DNA of 64,000 nt from Trebouxia sp. TZW2008. Its lineage: Eukaryota; Chlorophyta; Trebouxiophyceae; Trebouxiales; Trebouxiaceae. Within the stretch, counting starts at the first letter, position 1. The number at the start of each line of letters is the position of its first letter. Shown here in pieces: positions 44,801 through 61,100 of this stretch. The stretch is from positions 62,001 through 126,000 of the forward strand of contig BDIU01000032.1 in NCBI GenBank assembly GCA_002118135.1, written 5' to 3'. The notes under the pieces are model-generated. The model was not told the origin of the DNA, did no database searches, and saw nothing but the letters and a program-made list of their open reading frames with translations. Position numbers and translations under genes: made by a program.

Positions 44801-47800
44801 GGCAAACATCAGGCAAGCTTTAGTATGATTCAGATCTGTGTAATAAGTGGGCTGCTGGGACTGTCTGGCTGGTGATGCCTGCACAGACAGGCAGGCGGTG
44901 GGTTGGCTGTCTTTGCTGCGGGTTTGTCAAGGTCTGCACAACAGTTCATTTGCAGGACAGCCTGAACAGGGATGCCCTCACAGCAGGTCAGGCAGTGGGC
45001 TGCCCACTGTTGTGCAGGAAGCAAGCAGAGCTGACAAAGTTAGACATACCTTCTATAGCAGTGCTGTGATGCTGCCAAAGCTGTAATGCTGCCCCTATGC
45101 GGAGCCTGCTGTGCACTATCAGATCATCAGATTACATCACAAGCATTGAATTGTGGCATCAGTGGCAGGCAAGCACTATGTCTTGCCTCAATTATTGACC
45201 CTGCCTACAAATCATTCTTACTACAACAATACTCTGGAGGTACATGCACTGTGTGACTCATGCTGACCTGCACATATTGCTCAAAGAGCCTGGGGACACC
45301 ATATTGCAATAGCAGATATGCACAGGCAAAGCACAAGACTTGCGCACATTGTCTACCGATGCTGACCTGCACACGCTGCTCAAAGAGCCTGGTCACAAAC
45401 AGAGCCAAAGCCTCTGCTGGCTCAGCAAAGACCTGCTCCATGATGATGGCCTCGTCCTTGACAGCCTGAGTTATGGACTTGTATAGGGCAGCCAGGGAGC
45501 GCAGCGCTGTGATGGCGGTGGTGGCGTCAGTCACCTGCCCTGCTGCTTGCCCCAGGGCCAGCTCCCGTGCATCAATGAACAATGGCCGAGTGCTGATGTA
45601 GCGCTGCAGAAGAGCAAGCCCATTTTGTCATTCATGTGACTTTGCCAACATAGAACCAGGCGCCAGCCAACACTTTGCATCACACAGCAATGGGTCAGTC
45701 AGTGTGCATGCTTGCATGGATCTGTGAGTAACTGCTCTGTCCTCAGCTCTTGTGCATCAATTGATACTAGCTGAGTGCTGATGTACTGCTGCATAAATCA
45801 CTGGATCGGTCAGCTTGCACGCATATGTAAGTAATCGCCCCCAGGGCCAGCTCCTGTGCAGCACTCATCAGCAGCAAGGTGCTGACGTACTGCTGCATAA
45901 ACAGCTTCAAAGTTGGGTCCTATTTAGCTTTGCCATCACAAGCCACTGGGTAAATCAGCTTGCATGCATCGTTGAGCAATTGCCCTGTCCAGGTCTACAA
46001 CATCGGCAGACCGCGGCGGGATGCTGTCATAGCGCTGCACGCACCATTGAGTCACAAATGTTACGACCATTAGTGCTGTAGGTGCATATCCAAGCAAAGA
46101 CCAACAGCATGGAGTTTGCATGCATCTGTCAGCATTTGCCCTGTCTTGATGTACAGCTGTGATGGGCATGGCGCTGGCAGTTACAAGTGGACAAAGATCC
46201 ATAGGATTTGCAAGGATGCCGACAGGAACATGTGCAGCTGGGCTGTGGGTGAGTGACAGTGACACTTGCTGGTGTAGCACTGTAGAGCACGAGCATGATG
46301 AGGTTCTATTGTGTTGCTCTGATATACCTGCATGAGCACTGCATTGCCCCTTTCAAACTCTGTCATGACCCGGGCACACTCTGCCATGGTGCCAAGATCC
46401 TTCTGCTGCACTGCTTTGTCAAAGCTGGCAATGACCTCCTTCTCCAACAGCGATCGGTAAGCTTCCAGCTGCTGTGTTGCATGCTCCAGGCTGCCCTGCT
46501 CAACAGAACTTCTTCACCCTTCAGCACATGTATATGCCGCTGCATATCTGGTTTGCGTATGGAGCATGCATATATGTTGTGAACCGATGCATTTTCCCTT
46601 TCAGGGCATCGAATGGCAGCAAATGCATCTGTGAACTAATGCTGCGACTGAAGGGAAAAATTATGTTTTATGTAGCAGAAAAGTAGTCAGTAGGAACCAA
46701 TCATGACATGTTTGACAGCACTTGCACCAGACAATGACCAGAAAGTCATACCTGCTTGATGGGGCCTGTTGGCTTACTAGGCAAAGCAGCCCTTTCTCTG
46801 GCGCCGCTAATTTCTTTAGCTACAGATAACAGGCGCCCTGTCATAGCCTGCATAGACAACCTCGTCATGACTAGGCAATTGCAACTTGTGGAATGTAGTG
46901 ACTTGTGTAACGCATCTATTACCACATGGCAGCGAATTGTGCACATGGCTCAGCCTCTAGCATTATACAGGCGCAACAGTTGAGAGATTTGCATGTGCTT
47001 TTGCATTTGTGCGTCTCTGCAGAGAAACAGACAGCATGTATTCATCTCTGCGAAGAGGGGGACAGCCTACCGCAGCTTCAGAAAGTCTGGAGCTGTCTTG
47101 AAAGAGGTCAGGCAGTTCACCAAAATCTGTGCAGGCTGCAAAATTTTGCATGTACTGTATGCAGGTAATGGCCTCCTCAGCTCTGGCACGTATGCTTTCT
47201 GCACTCTGCATCACCACTATGTTAAAGGCTGGTCAGTTATGGAATGAGAACATGTTGCCAGCAACTTCGAAAATCACTTAAAAAACAGCTTTACAGCTAC
47301 AATAGAATGTGGGGCGTGTGCTCACGCTGACATTTATACTGCATCACCTGCAAGCGATCTCCTATCTTGGTGGCTGTCTGGCTTGCGCGGCTCATCTGCT
47401 GGTCTAGAGACTGAAAGCCCTCATGCAATTCTCCAGACACAGCTTCTAGCTCTGTCACTTCTACCTGTCAGACAACAAACTATCATGTTGCGCATGCATT
47501 GCAAGAGCATGCGCTTTGAAGTCGATGATGCCACTAATGACATGTAATTTGGTGCAAAGTCCTGACCTGATAGTCACTTTCTGCTTCGTCCACACTACGG
47601 TGTAGCTTCTGCATTTGACGGTCAAGTTGTGACTGGAGGCGTCGCAGCTCCTTGTCCGCCCTAAGTAAGACATCCAGTATGTACAGGCCGGTCGAGCAAG
47701 CAACACAGATGCCAGTGATCAGTCGTGGCGGGGACTCGCACTGACCGCTGAAACTGCTCGACAAACAGATCGGTGATGCGCAGAGACTCCAGCAGCTTGT

Positions 47801-47978
47801 CTTTGGAGCCTGATAGGGGGCCCTGACTGGCGGCAGCGGGCCGCTGTTGGTCAAGTATCGGGCTAGCAACCTTGTTCAACACTGCTGTGACGTCAAATTG
47901 ACCTTTGAAGCTGTCCAAGGTCATCGACGGAAACGTGTTCACGCCTGGAGCAGGCGCAACTGAGACCTTAGTCGGCAT
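41879..47978 (-). CDS. SEC10: Exocyst complex component SEC10 (EXOC5)
   Basis: Twelve exons (47746-47978, 47567-47660, 47348-47464, 47071-47205, 46752-46847, 46328-46495, 45367-45603, 44287-44535, 43925-44212, 43312-43533, 42476-42655, 41879-42205) join in phase to 781 residues; plant SEC10 is about 830. The N-terminal part (SFKGQFDVTAVL, then the coiled coil RRLQSQLDRQMQKLHRSVDE and TATKIGDRLQ), the middle (ELPDLFQDSSRLSEAA, RYISTRPLFIDA) and the C-terminal helices (NHMQRYSYNPTGALRWKRDI, YIKLREDFK) follow SEC10 throughout. It is one of eight exocyst subunits tethering secretory vesicles to the plasma membrane. Introns around exons 7, 8 and 10 are full of decayed copies of those exons' edges. 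The start at 47978 is the first ATG; PRMT3 diverges from it. Confidence 0.93.
43121..43160. repeat. Copy of SEC10 exon 10 donor edge
   Basis: CTGTGCAAGGA, CATTG, GGGCAGCCTGAAG repeat the exon 10 end at 43309-43349 in direct orientation inside the next intron. Confidence 0.75.
44609..44770. repeat. Pseudoexon copy of SEC10 exon 8
   Basis: About 160 bases repeat 44390-44545, the 5' half of exon 8 with acceptor, at close to 88% identity. The copy carries an in-frame TAG (CTAAGTG on the plus strand near 44671), so it cannot be a working alternative exon. Fainter edges recur near 44865 and 44960. Confidence 0.9.
45258..45300. repeat. Copy of SEC10 exon 7 donor edge
   Basis: ATGCTGACCTGCACA and GCTCAAAGAGCCTGG repeat the exon 7 end at 45358-45392, exactly 100 bases away, including the donor. 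Confidence 0.85.
45720..46190. repeat. Array of SEC10 exon 7 acceptor-edge copies
   Basis: The exon 7 start (45551-45612, CCCCAGGGCCAGCTCC, ATCAATGA, GTGCTGATGT, CGCTGCAG) recurs in altered form near 45740-45795, 45838-45900, 45980-46040 and 46135-46180. Confidence 0.8.
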
Positions 47979-48261
47979 CTTGATTGTGTAGAAGCAGCGC
48001 AGACGAGCCGCTTGATCGGTAGTCTGACCTAACACTGCAATGCTACAGCTTGTTAGTCATGCACATCTGGGGCACACGGGGCGGAGAGAGTTAGTAATGC
48101 ATGGCTGCCGTTCAAAGGCAGACTGCCGCAAGCTCACATACGGCACTCTGACGCAGCTGTTCTCAATCACGATAGCAACACTTCATGATGGTGCCACATC
48201 TGACGACTGTTCGCACGAGGTCTTGACGAAGACGCCTTGCACCGCTGTCGGAACCTGAAGC
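47979..48261. promoter_or_regulatory. Bidirectional promoter region SEC10 / PRMT3
   Basis: The 283 bases lie between divergent ATG codons and must serve both genes. No TATA box is clear; several CACGGC/CGGC words occur near 48075-48145. Confidence 0.5.
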
Positions 48262-51886
<3,625 letters not shown>

Positions 51887-52126
51887 CATGACAATAGGTG
51901 CTCTTGAGCACCAGCCCCGTTTCTACTTCTTGCTTCTGCTCAGCCCACAAGCCCAATTTTTAACTACGTGGTCTTTGTCAGCCCAGCTAGCAAGCCACTT
52001 CTTGACTGCTTGATTTTGCTCATTGCAGCTGACAATGCTTGGGGAAGACTAGCAGCAGAAGCAGCATAGCAATAGATGCTGTGAAACACTTAGCGCTTTT
52101 GCACTGTTTGGTTCTGCGTAGCCCAG

Positions 52127-55100
52127 CTAAGGATGCCTGGGGAAATCTAGCAGCAGAAGCAGCATCTGCAGTGCCTGCAGGGCTTGAGTGTTGTGTTTGA
52201 CAAGAGCCCTGTCTGGTGCAGCCACCAGCTCATCTTGCTCCCTTTGCAAGTGTAGTCTTTGTGTAGCAAAGCACGCTGCCTCAGCATCCTGCAGGTGAGA
52301 TTGTACATCTGGCAAGCTGCGCAAGGCAGCCTTCACCTGCAGACCATTGCAGGTTGCTTTTCTAGCACAATGTGATTGCCTTGAATCGTGCATAACTTGC
52401 GCGCAACAGCTGTATTTCCAGTTTCATCAGATAACAAACAACTCGTTGATTTTGTCACATACAAAATTGTATCCTCTCATATGCACACAAATTTGCATAT
52501 TCTGCATGCTGCATATGCTGTCTGAAGCCAAAGCATTTTTGACACTGATACAACAGATTGATAGTATATTGCCGTATCAATGGCAAACCAACATAGCAGA
52601 ACAGTGACGCTTACTTTAACCTGCTCAACCTGGTACATTAGAGCCCACAAGGCGGAAGCAGCAACAAAAGCAGCAAGACAACACTGGGTCTGACCTTTTA
52701 CCCTGTTATAGTAGGGTGCACAGGGTAGAAGCAGCAAACGACGCGACAAACAAAGCAGCAACACAATGTTGGGTCTGACCTTTTCACCCTGGTATACTAG
52801 AGCCCATAGGGCAGAAGCAGCGTGAGACCCAGCCTCAGGCTGTTGCCCTGCCCTGGCAGCTGCAGCCAGCAAGATTGGCAGCGCTCTGGGGTTGGCAACA
52901 AACTGCACCTTGTTCTCAGGGGCTAGGGCCAGATTGCGCAGCAGAAAGAGAGCGCTAGCTGCGGCAGCTGTGTGCTTCACGGCTACTGCTGTCAGGATCA
53001 AATCCAGCAGGCCTGCATGGTCATAGAACATATGAATCCCATCACCCTAGACATGTTTACGCAGTCTGTGTGATATGATATTTGGGCTCAAGCTGCCCAA
53101 CATGCCAGCAGCAATACAAAGCGGTCAAGAGTAGGGCATGCTTGCCTTCACCTCAAGGTGTGCAAGGCTCGCTCATTCAAGGGGCTCATCAACTTGCAAT
53201 TGACAGACTTTGCAGGGTGTCAGTGTCACACCGTCTATTTGTACAGGGCCACATTTCTCTGTAGCATCAGCTTTGGGCCAGTGCAGTACACCAGTGTCTG
53301 CCATTCAAGCTGCGAGATGAACACTGCCCCACACAAGACACTAACCCCTTACCCCAAGGAAGTTCAGGGTATACGGGTACAGGATACATAAATCTTGCCT
53401 GGAGCACTTGCAGCTCTGAGGATTTGCTTCTGGCCCTCAGCATGAGCTGCCAAGCTAACAAGGGGCTCAAGCAGAGCAGCAATTTTGGCTCCATCTCGGC
53501 GTTGCAACAGGTGGTGCAGCTGCTGCTCCACTTTGGCCAACAGTGGGCTTCTCAACAGCAGCAGGCACCCCTCTGCTGTGCCAGCCAGGTTCCCTAGCAC
53601 CACCAACCCAAGCTGCATATTGCAAGCTGGGTGAGACTCAATGAGTGACAGTGTGGATGGAGACAGCACTGCAGCAAATGGCGCAGATGCTGCTCCACTG
53701 TGAACAACATGGAGCTCCTAAGCAACGGCATGCACTCCTCGGCAGCGCCTGTCGGCGTTCTTACGAACACCAAGACAAGCTGCATGGTGTCACCACATGC
53801 TGGGTCAGACTGGATATATGACAGCTCTGAACGCAACAAGCAGTGCAATGCCAGCGCACTATATCAGCAGCTGGCAGCCAAGATGAGAGGACTGCATGCC
53901 ATTGCCATTCAGAGCACCAAGGACTTTACCTGGAATGTTGCCAAGTCAAGACTTGACTTGCTGACAAGACTGATGGTGCGTTCAAGCAAAGATGGATTGC
54001 CGCTGCTTGCAAATGCTTTCTGAGCGGGTGGACAGTCAGGGAACAGGTTGGCCAAGAGGCCAAGCGCCTCATGCAACAGGCCATCATGCCCCAGAGCCAT
54101 CTTCCAAATCCTGCATTACAGCAAACCATGTATACGGTGTGTGTTTCAGAAAGACGGCAGTTTTGCGCTGCATGGACGGACGCAGATTGAAACTGCAGCA
54201 CGTGACAACAGGCTTGCAACAAGTCATTTGCTTTGAGTTTTGTCCTTGAGGTACGGTTTCTAAACAAGATCAGTAACTTTAAAACTTAAAAAAGCGAAAT
54301 TTGCAGTCCTCTTGGGGTTGTAGCTCAGTGGTAGAGCGTCTGGTTCGCAATCAGAAGGTCGCGAGTTCAAGCCTCGTCAGCTCCAGACCGTTCTTTTGCT
54401 TATTTATTTTTGGCCCTGCTTTGATTTCACTAATTGGTCCCATGCAGACGGCAACGAGATACGCACCTTCTGACGGTTTCCATCACGCCAGCTTGCACCA
54501 AGGCTGTGCAAGCTTGGGTTCCATTGTGCGCCAGGTGCTTCAGCAGGGAAATTGCAATGAGCAGCTGCTGCCGTGTGCCAGCGGCCTCAGCCTGAGGCTC
54601 CACCATAGAGGTGCTGTGCAAACCCAGGCTGCTGTGTGAGTCTGACTGCATCAACTGTGAAGCAGCCATGGCGTCATGACCTGCACATCATCCTCATCAT
54701 CATTCACATCGGTCCTAGTGAGGTGCGATGACCCAGCTAGGTGCGTACAGAAGCAATGAATGCCTCCACAATCTGCCTCCATGACCTGTACATGCTGGCT
54801 CAATCTCTGGTTGATGGCAAATTGGACAACATGCAGTGCAAGTTGTCACGATCTTGGCGCCAGCTTGCATCAGCAGCAATCATCAGTGTATACTGCAGCA
54901 GGCATGCAGAAAACACATGCAGTGTACTGCTTGATGCACATTCATCAGGTGTTCTCAGAGACATAACTACGATAATTGACATGTATGCGTATGAAAATAA
55001 GCAATGAAAGGTAGAATCTGCCTTGGCAGGAGCAGATGTCCTTTGACTTGTCAGCCCAATGCTATGCACAGGACACCCCATACATCATGGATGCGCCGGA

Positions 55101-58100
55101 TTAAGCTGCTCTATGTGCCTGGAAGGGTAGCTCACTTGTTTTATCAGGCGCGACTATCACGACAGACTGCTCTGCTGCCAGGTCCCTAGGTGCTGCCTTG
55201 CATGAGCCCTTGGCAAAGCTGCGCCTGGCTGGCAGCCTTTTGCCGCGACTGCTCGGCCTGCTTGCTGCACTAGCCTGGTCTTGGTCAGAAGGCATAGTGT
55301 GAGCAACTGCGCTAGGGTTTGGCTTCTGGTTCGGCTGGAAGGCTTTCAGCGCTAGCAAGGCATGCATATCTGCTGTGCATTTCAGCAGCAGCTGATGCAG
55401 GCCAGTAGCGACTGCCTGAGCCTGTGGCAAGCACAGTATGCACTCAAAGGCATGCCTCAACAGCCTGGCACATGACCATGATCAGACAACACAACAAAAT
55501 CACCACGGCAACAAACGCGACAACATGTCAAGTGAAGGTGACAGCTTCTGATGGCTTCTCTGTGAGTATGGTTGCTTTAGTCAGTGCAACTGTGGGACAG
55601 CACTTGTCAAAACAAGAAGCTAATCAAGTTTATATGGTGCCTATGAACATGAGTCAGGTGCAACAGCTATACAGTGCATAGCACAGCTAATTCCTTTTGC
55701 CACACAGTTGCTGTGAGGCGGCAAGTGAAAGTACCCATTTTTAGATCTCTCCTGCAAAGAGGACTCTCCTAGGTGACTGCAGCTTTTGACAAGCTTCTTG
55801 AGACTTCAGCGGGGTCAAAGGGAAATCACCTTGGCAGATGGGTTGAATGCCAGGACGCATCGCAAGGCAGCCGCAGCACAGGCTCTGCCTGACAAGAGAC
55901 CATGCACAGCAGGGTGGGCATCTGTGCACAGATCCAGGTAGGTGGCTGCCAGTCCAGAGCACAGCCTGGTCCCTACACTCTCTTCACTCACTGCAGGGCA
56001 GCCCGCAAACACGGGTTAGAACATGTTTCTGAACAAGTATAAACTTTGTCAACAAGCTTTACGGCTGGTTTTGCTAGGCTTATTGCAGACGCCTTTGCAG
56101 TCTAGCAGGTCTCAAGATGATGCATTCAAGTGTGCTCAAGCCGTTGTTACCCCTGCCTGAACAGCATGACATCATGCCATTGGGCCAAGATAGCCTTGCA
56201 GCTATGCTAGGACATATGCTCATGCCCATGCACAGCCCACTCTGTGCATCAGTGAACACAGCAAAGCAAGTAGACAGGCTCCTGATGTTCGGCAAGCCCT
56301 CTGACTTGGGCAGGGCGACAGTGTCGAAGCAGAGTTGACCATCAGCAGGGCAGATTCGTGACAGCAAGCACATGCACAACTTGCATCATCTGCACCTGAC
56401 TCACCGCTGAAAACCACATCTGCCCGCTCTTGGGTTGACAAGAGATGACTCAGCAGATTGCAGCTGGCCAGCTTGGCGGGAAGAGGCACAGCAGAGTCTG
56501 GGGCATGTACTGCTGCTGCTGCCTGAGACAGCGCACTGGGTGCATCAGCAAGCATGTCACTGAGTTGAGCAGTGCTGAGGTCTATCCTTGACAGTATTGC
56601 GGCACCTATATACAGAAGAACAATCAGATATGCATGCCTTGAGAGGACATACAGGCTGGGTCCAATCATATGACAAAGCAGCATCTGCTATGCAAACAAT
56701 TCATGCCAGTGTACTTATGACAAGCAGAAGGTGATCTGTATGTCTGTTGTTATTGTTTGTGTCAGCAGGCGCTACATTGCCATGACCAGCCTGCAGTCAC
56801 ACTGCCAGTAGGCCACATAATGGCTCTGGCATGCACAGTCTTTACAAGCACGAAGTCTTGAACACACAGCAGATTTTGTGGCGCACAGAAGACACATATG
56901 ACACACCTGCTTCCGCCACATGTTGCAGCATGGCCTGCTGCTGCCTCTGGCGCTGAGCCTGTGCTGGCCACACTGGTGCTTGCAAATCGCTGGCTGCTGC
57001 TTCACTGTGTGCACTGTAGCAATGCAGCAGAGCACTCACAGCTGCAGTGCCAGCGTAGCTACTGACTGAGGCGGATAGGCCGGGCTGACTCTGTATGAGC
57101 ACAGTGATGAGCTGAGCCACATGGCTTGCTGCGCCTGCTGCATGCAGCCCATGCTCAGGCAAAAGCCACTCATCATGTGGAGACCTCAGTGACGGCACAG
57201 TCTGTGTTGACGGGCTGCAGCTTGTACTGAAGGCACCTGCCATTGTCTGCTGCTGGGCATCAGGCATGTGCTGCTCAAGTGATGAGGCTGCAACAGGTTG
57301 AGCAGCTTGCTGCATGACGTTGTCCGTGTTTAAGCTGGCTCGTGTGCCTGAAGCTCCTTCCATAGCTGCTGCAGGACCAGAGCTGCCATGGGGTTCATGC
57401 AAGAGGCTGCTGGGAGCAAGCTGTTGTAAGCACTGCTGCACAGCAGATTGTAGCGGCGCTGCTGTGAGCATGGCCAGCAAATTGGGCCAGCTTTGGTGGT
57501 CTGCCAGATGGGCTTGGACCAGGTCTGGGTCTGCTATCGCTGCTTGCAGGATGACAGCCGTGAGGGCCATCTTGAAGACAGGTGTTGCCGCCAGGTCCTG
57601 CAGCACTCATGCGATGCTGTGCACACTTCATGCCAGGGTGTCATCAAGCAGTGATTCCAGCACACCTGGGTGCAGGATATGCAATGCAGGGTGCAGACAG
57701 GCATGCTGTAATACCATGCAAGGCTGAGGTTTACATGCGTATACACAGACATGCAAGACATTGAATGCTGTGTGTGGCATAGCTTAGCGGGAGTCGTTGG
57801 TGTGTGCAGCAGGCAACTTGCTCAGGCAACTGACACAACAGTAGAGTTGATAACATGTATGCAGGTGTTGCTTGAGAAAATCAGACATGCAGGCACCTGA
57901 AGCTGTGGCAGCTGCTCCCAAAACGTTCCTTGCAACAGCAGCTGCTCCATGCCGAAGTCCCAAATGTCCTGGTTATAGTGGCGCGCAGCAAAGTCAGACT
58001 GTAGAAACAATGGCCCTGCCAGGCCAATCTGAGAGCTCCAATGTCTTGGCTGCTGCAATTCAGGACTGCTGACTTCAGCTGGCACAAGAGCAAGGCCAGT

Positions 58101-61100
58101 GAGGGCTGATTCTGTAAGCTGCACAGCGTCCTGCCCTAGCTGTGCTGCGTCAGAAGGTACAGTGCTGTTGACGCCAGCAGGGTCAGCACACATCTCACTG
58201 CCAGGGCTTGCTGAATGGTGCTGAGTAGGCTGTGTTGGCTGCACCTCTTGGGCGGCTTGGGCAGAAGATGTTGCCGTGGCCACAGCTAGGAAGCGCATGG
58301 CTGCAGCCCGCACTGCAAAACATTCCTGCCTCTGCAGAGCCACCTGCAGACAGCAATGTGGTCATCCCATATGCCTTATGCCATGCAATACACAAGCAGT
58401 GGACCTGCTAAGGCATTGTAGGTTGTAGGTTGCCAATGACTTTTTGCCTTGTTCTCATGTAGCTTGACATGTTGCATGCTTACAGCACATTGCATGAGAA
58501 TTTCAAATTTTGTACCAACACAACTGTAGCTAGTCTGCTTTCTGTCAAATAAGCCTGTACTGTGCGTGCTGTGAGCAGAGATAACACCGATGATTGACAC
58601 ATGACAATTAGGTTGCAACAGGAACGATGGCAAGCAAGCACATGTGATAAAATAGATGTTAGGAGCTGCAAAAATGAGTGTCTCTAACAGGCACTGAAAG
58701 AGGTAGGACCTTGAGCATGGCAGTGCCGGCTTCAGGCCAGCCTTGAAGCAGCATGCGGCGTGTGGCAGGAGCCTGGGGTGATGCCAGGTGGGCCAGCAAG
58801 CTCACAGCGGCAACACGTACACCAGCCTCCCGGTCTCTTGCTAGCCTTGTCAGCCAGAAGGTACCGCCTACCTGATGCCAAAGCAGCAACGAATTTTGTG
58901 CATTCACTTGGGCATGGATCAATGTCTTTGGGCACTCTTGTGCCCAAGAAATAAAAGCTGCAGTGGTTTTCAGCACTGTCTGGGTAAGGGATTTACATTT
59001 GCTGCAGTCTGCTGCTGTTGCAGCATTGTGTGACAGTGATACATCAAGAAAGCATTTTGCGGCAGCAGCGGGACTCAAGTGAGGCACCAGGCAAAACTGG
59101 CTGCAAATCGTGGAGGCCATTGCATGCCGACATGGGTGCGAACTATTGCAGCTGTGGATCAACCCGTCTGCACCAGCACAGAGCACAATGTGACACTAGT
59201 GCTGTATGAAGCAAAATGTGAGGAACAGACAGAACACTAACTGTGTGACGTACTTGTGAACGCCCAGGTATGATCTGGCAAGGACAAAAGGACTGCAAGG
59301 GTGATACCTGTTGCCAGGCTTCTGACCATAGCTCTGGAGGCAAGGCGTGCACCATCCCCTTCAAGCAAGCCAGAGCCTGCCTTAGCAGCTGCTTGCCCTT
59401 GAACCCACCAAGCCTAGTGTCATGATTGGGCATGCAGATGTATCTGATCACACTGCCCAAGCAGCGCAAGAGGGGTGCATCCCATTCACTGCCTGAACCT
59501 GGCTTTGGCCCTTGGGAGGTTTGCACGCATGCTGTCAGCAGGGTCAACAGCTCAAGAGCGGCTGTCCTGCTGCCGTAGGCTGCCTCAGCATTGCTGACGT
59601 AAGCTGTGTTCAGCAGTGGGATGAGCTGAGCAGCTTTCAGGGCATGCAGGACATTGCTGCAGGTGCTGGGCTTGTTGAGCAGTTGAGCCTCTCTGACAAG
59701 GCAAGTAAGGGTCTTCATTGTCACCTGCAATTCAACTTCTCAATCAATGTTCCTTCCACCATGGTGTTGGGATACACGTAGCAATGGATATGTCCAATGC
59801 CTAATATGTACTGCAGGCAAATCTTAGCGGTTTGCTTGCAACAAGGCAGTCCTGCACAGCGCTACGCTTGTGACAAGCATAATCATCACCAGCCATTACA
59901 TGCCTGATTTCAACTGTCATAGCGCCAGATTGTGCATAGTTCCACTCATGACACAACAGGTTCTGGACCCACCTGTGTCACCTCAATGCTGCTAAGCTGC
60001 ACCTGGGCTTGGCCAAACAGGACGGCAGCGTCAGCATGGCTGGTGAGGGTCAAAGGCAGGCTGGGCGTGCCTGCTGCAGCCTGCTTGCTGCCCAATACAG
60101 GCAGGGCTGCTTGACGCAGGGCAAGAGCTAGCAGCTGAAGCGCAGGCTCTGTGACTGCATGTGTCTCCAGCAGCCTATTGACCACTGACATCAGATGCAG
60201 CCAGAGCTGTGTGTCTTCGACTGTCGCAGGCGCCTGAGATAGCAGGGGCTGCAGGGACGGTGCCCAGTCAGCTTTGGCGAGCTCAAGTGCTGCCTGCATA
60301 AGGGCAAGGGGCGTCCTCAGGAGGTGAGGCCTGTGTGTTGACGTAGGCTGGAGAACAGTGTTATACAGTGGTATAGCTAGTCACCATTGCTTTGAGTAAG
60401 CCACAACACGTGAGTGCTGCTGCCACCTGTGTATGTGCTTTGTTGCACATCTACGCCAAGTTCATAAAGGTGCAAGCCATGAGATTGCTACGATGCTGCA
60501 CGGCAGCACTTGCAAGGCTGATGATGTACGCGAGCAAGCACACAGAATGAGCAGTGATGCTCAAGCTTACTGTAGGTGAACAGGACAGCATCTGGAGATG
60601 CTGAAGTGCTTGCATACGCTCCTCATGGCTGTTTGCAGCTTTGATGGTATTTAAAGCAGCAGGCACAGCGTGCCCTGGCACAGTGCGGGTGATCATGTCT
60701 GCAGATGCTGCCAGGTAGTACGCAGACAACTCTGGTGTCCCTGCATCAACACACAAAATGCATACACAGCAATTTGCTTGCAACATCCAGTCATGCGCAA
60801 TGAGTTTCTTGCTGTATAATGCTCAGCTCAAAAAACAATTTACTGCTTTGTCAGTGGTGGTGATGGTGACGAGGAACCTGTTGATGTGTTTGCCAGCTCT
60901 GCTTGGCTACGGCAGCTGGAAAATGTGCAAATGTAGTAGGAGACATGCATGGTGACAATACCATTGCGGCTCACTATGAGGCTGTGTGCAAATGCAGCAA
61001 GGACAGCTATGATCACCTGGGGTGGCACGAAGTATTGCATCCAGACATCTGATATCACCTGCTGACCCCACCAGATGCTGCTTTTGCAAAGCTTGCATTA

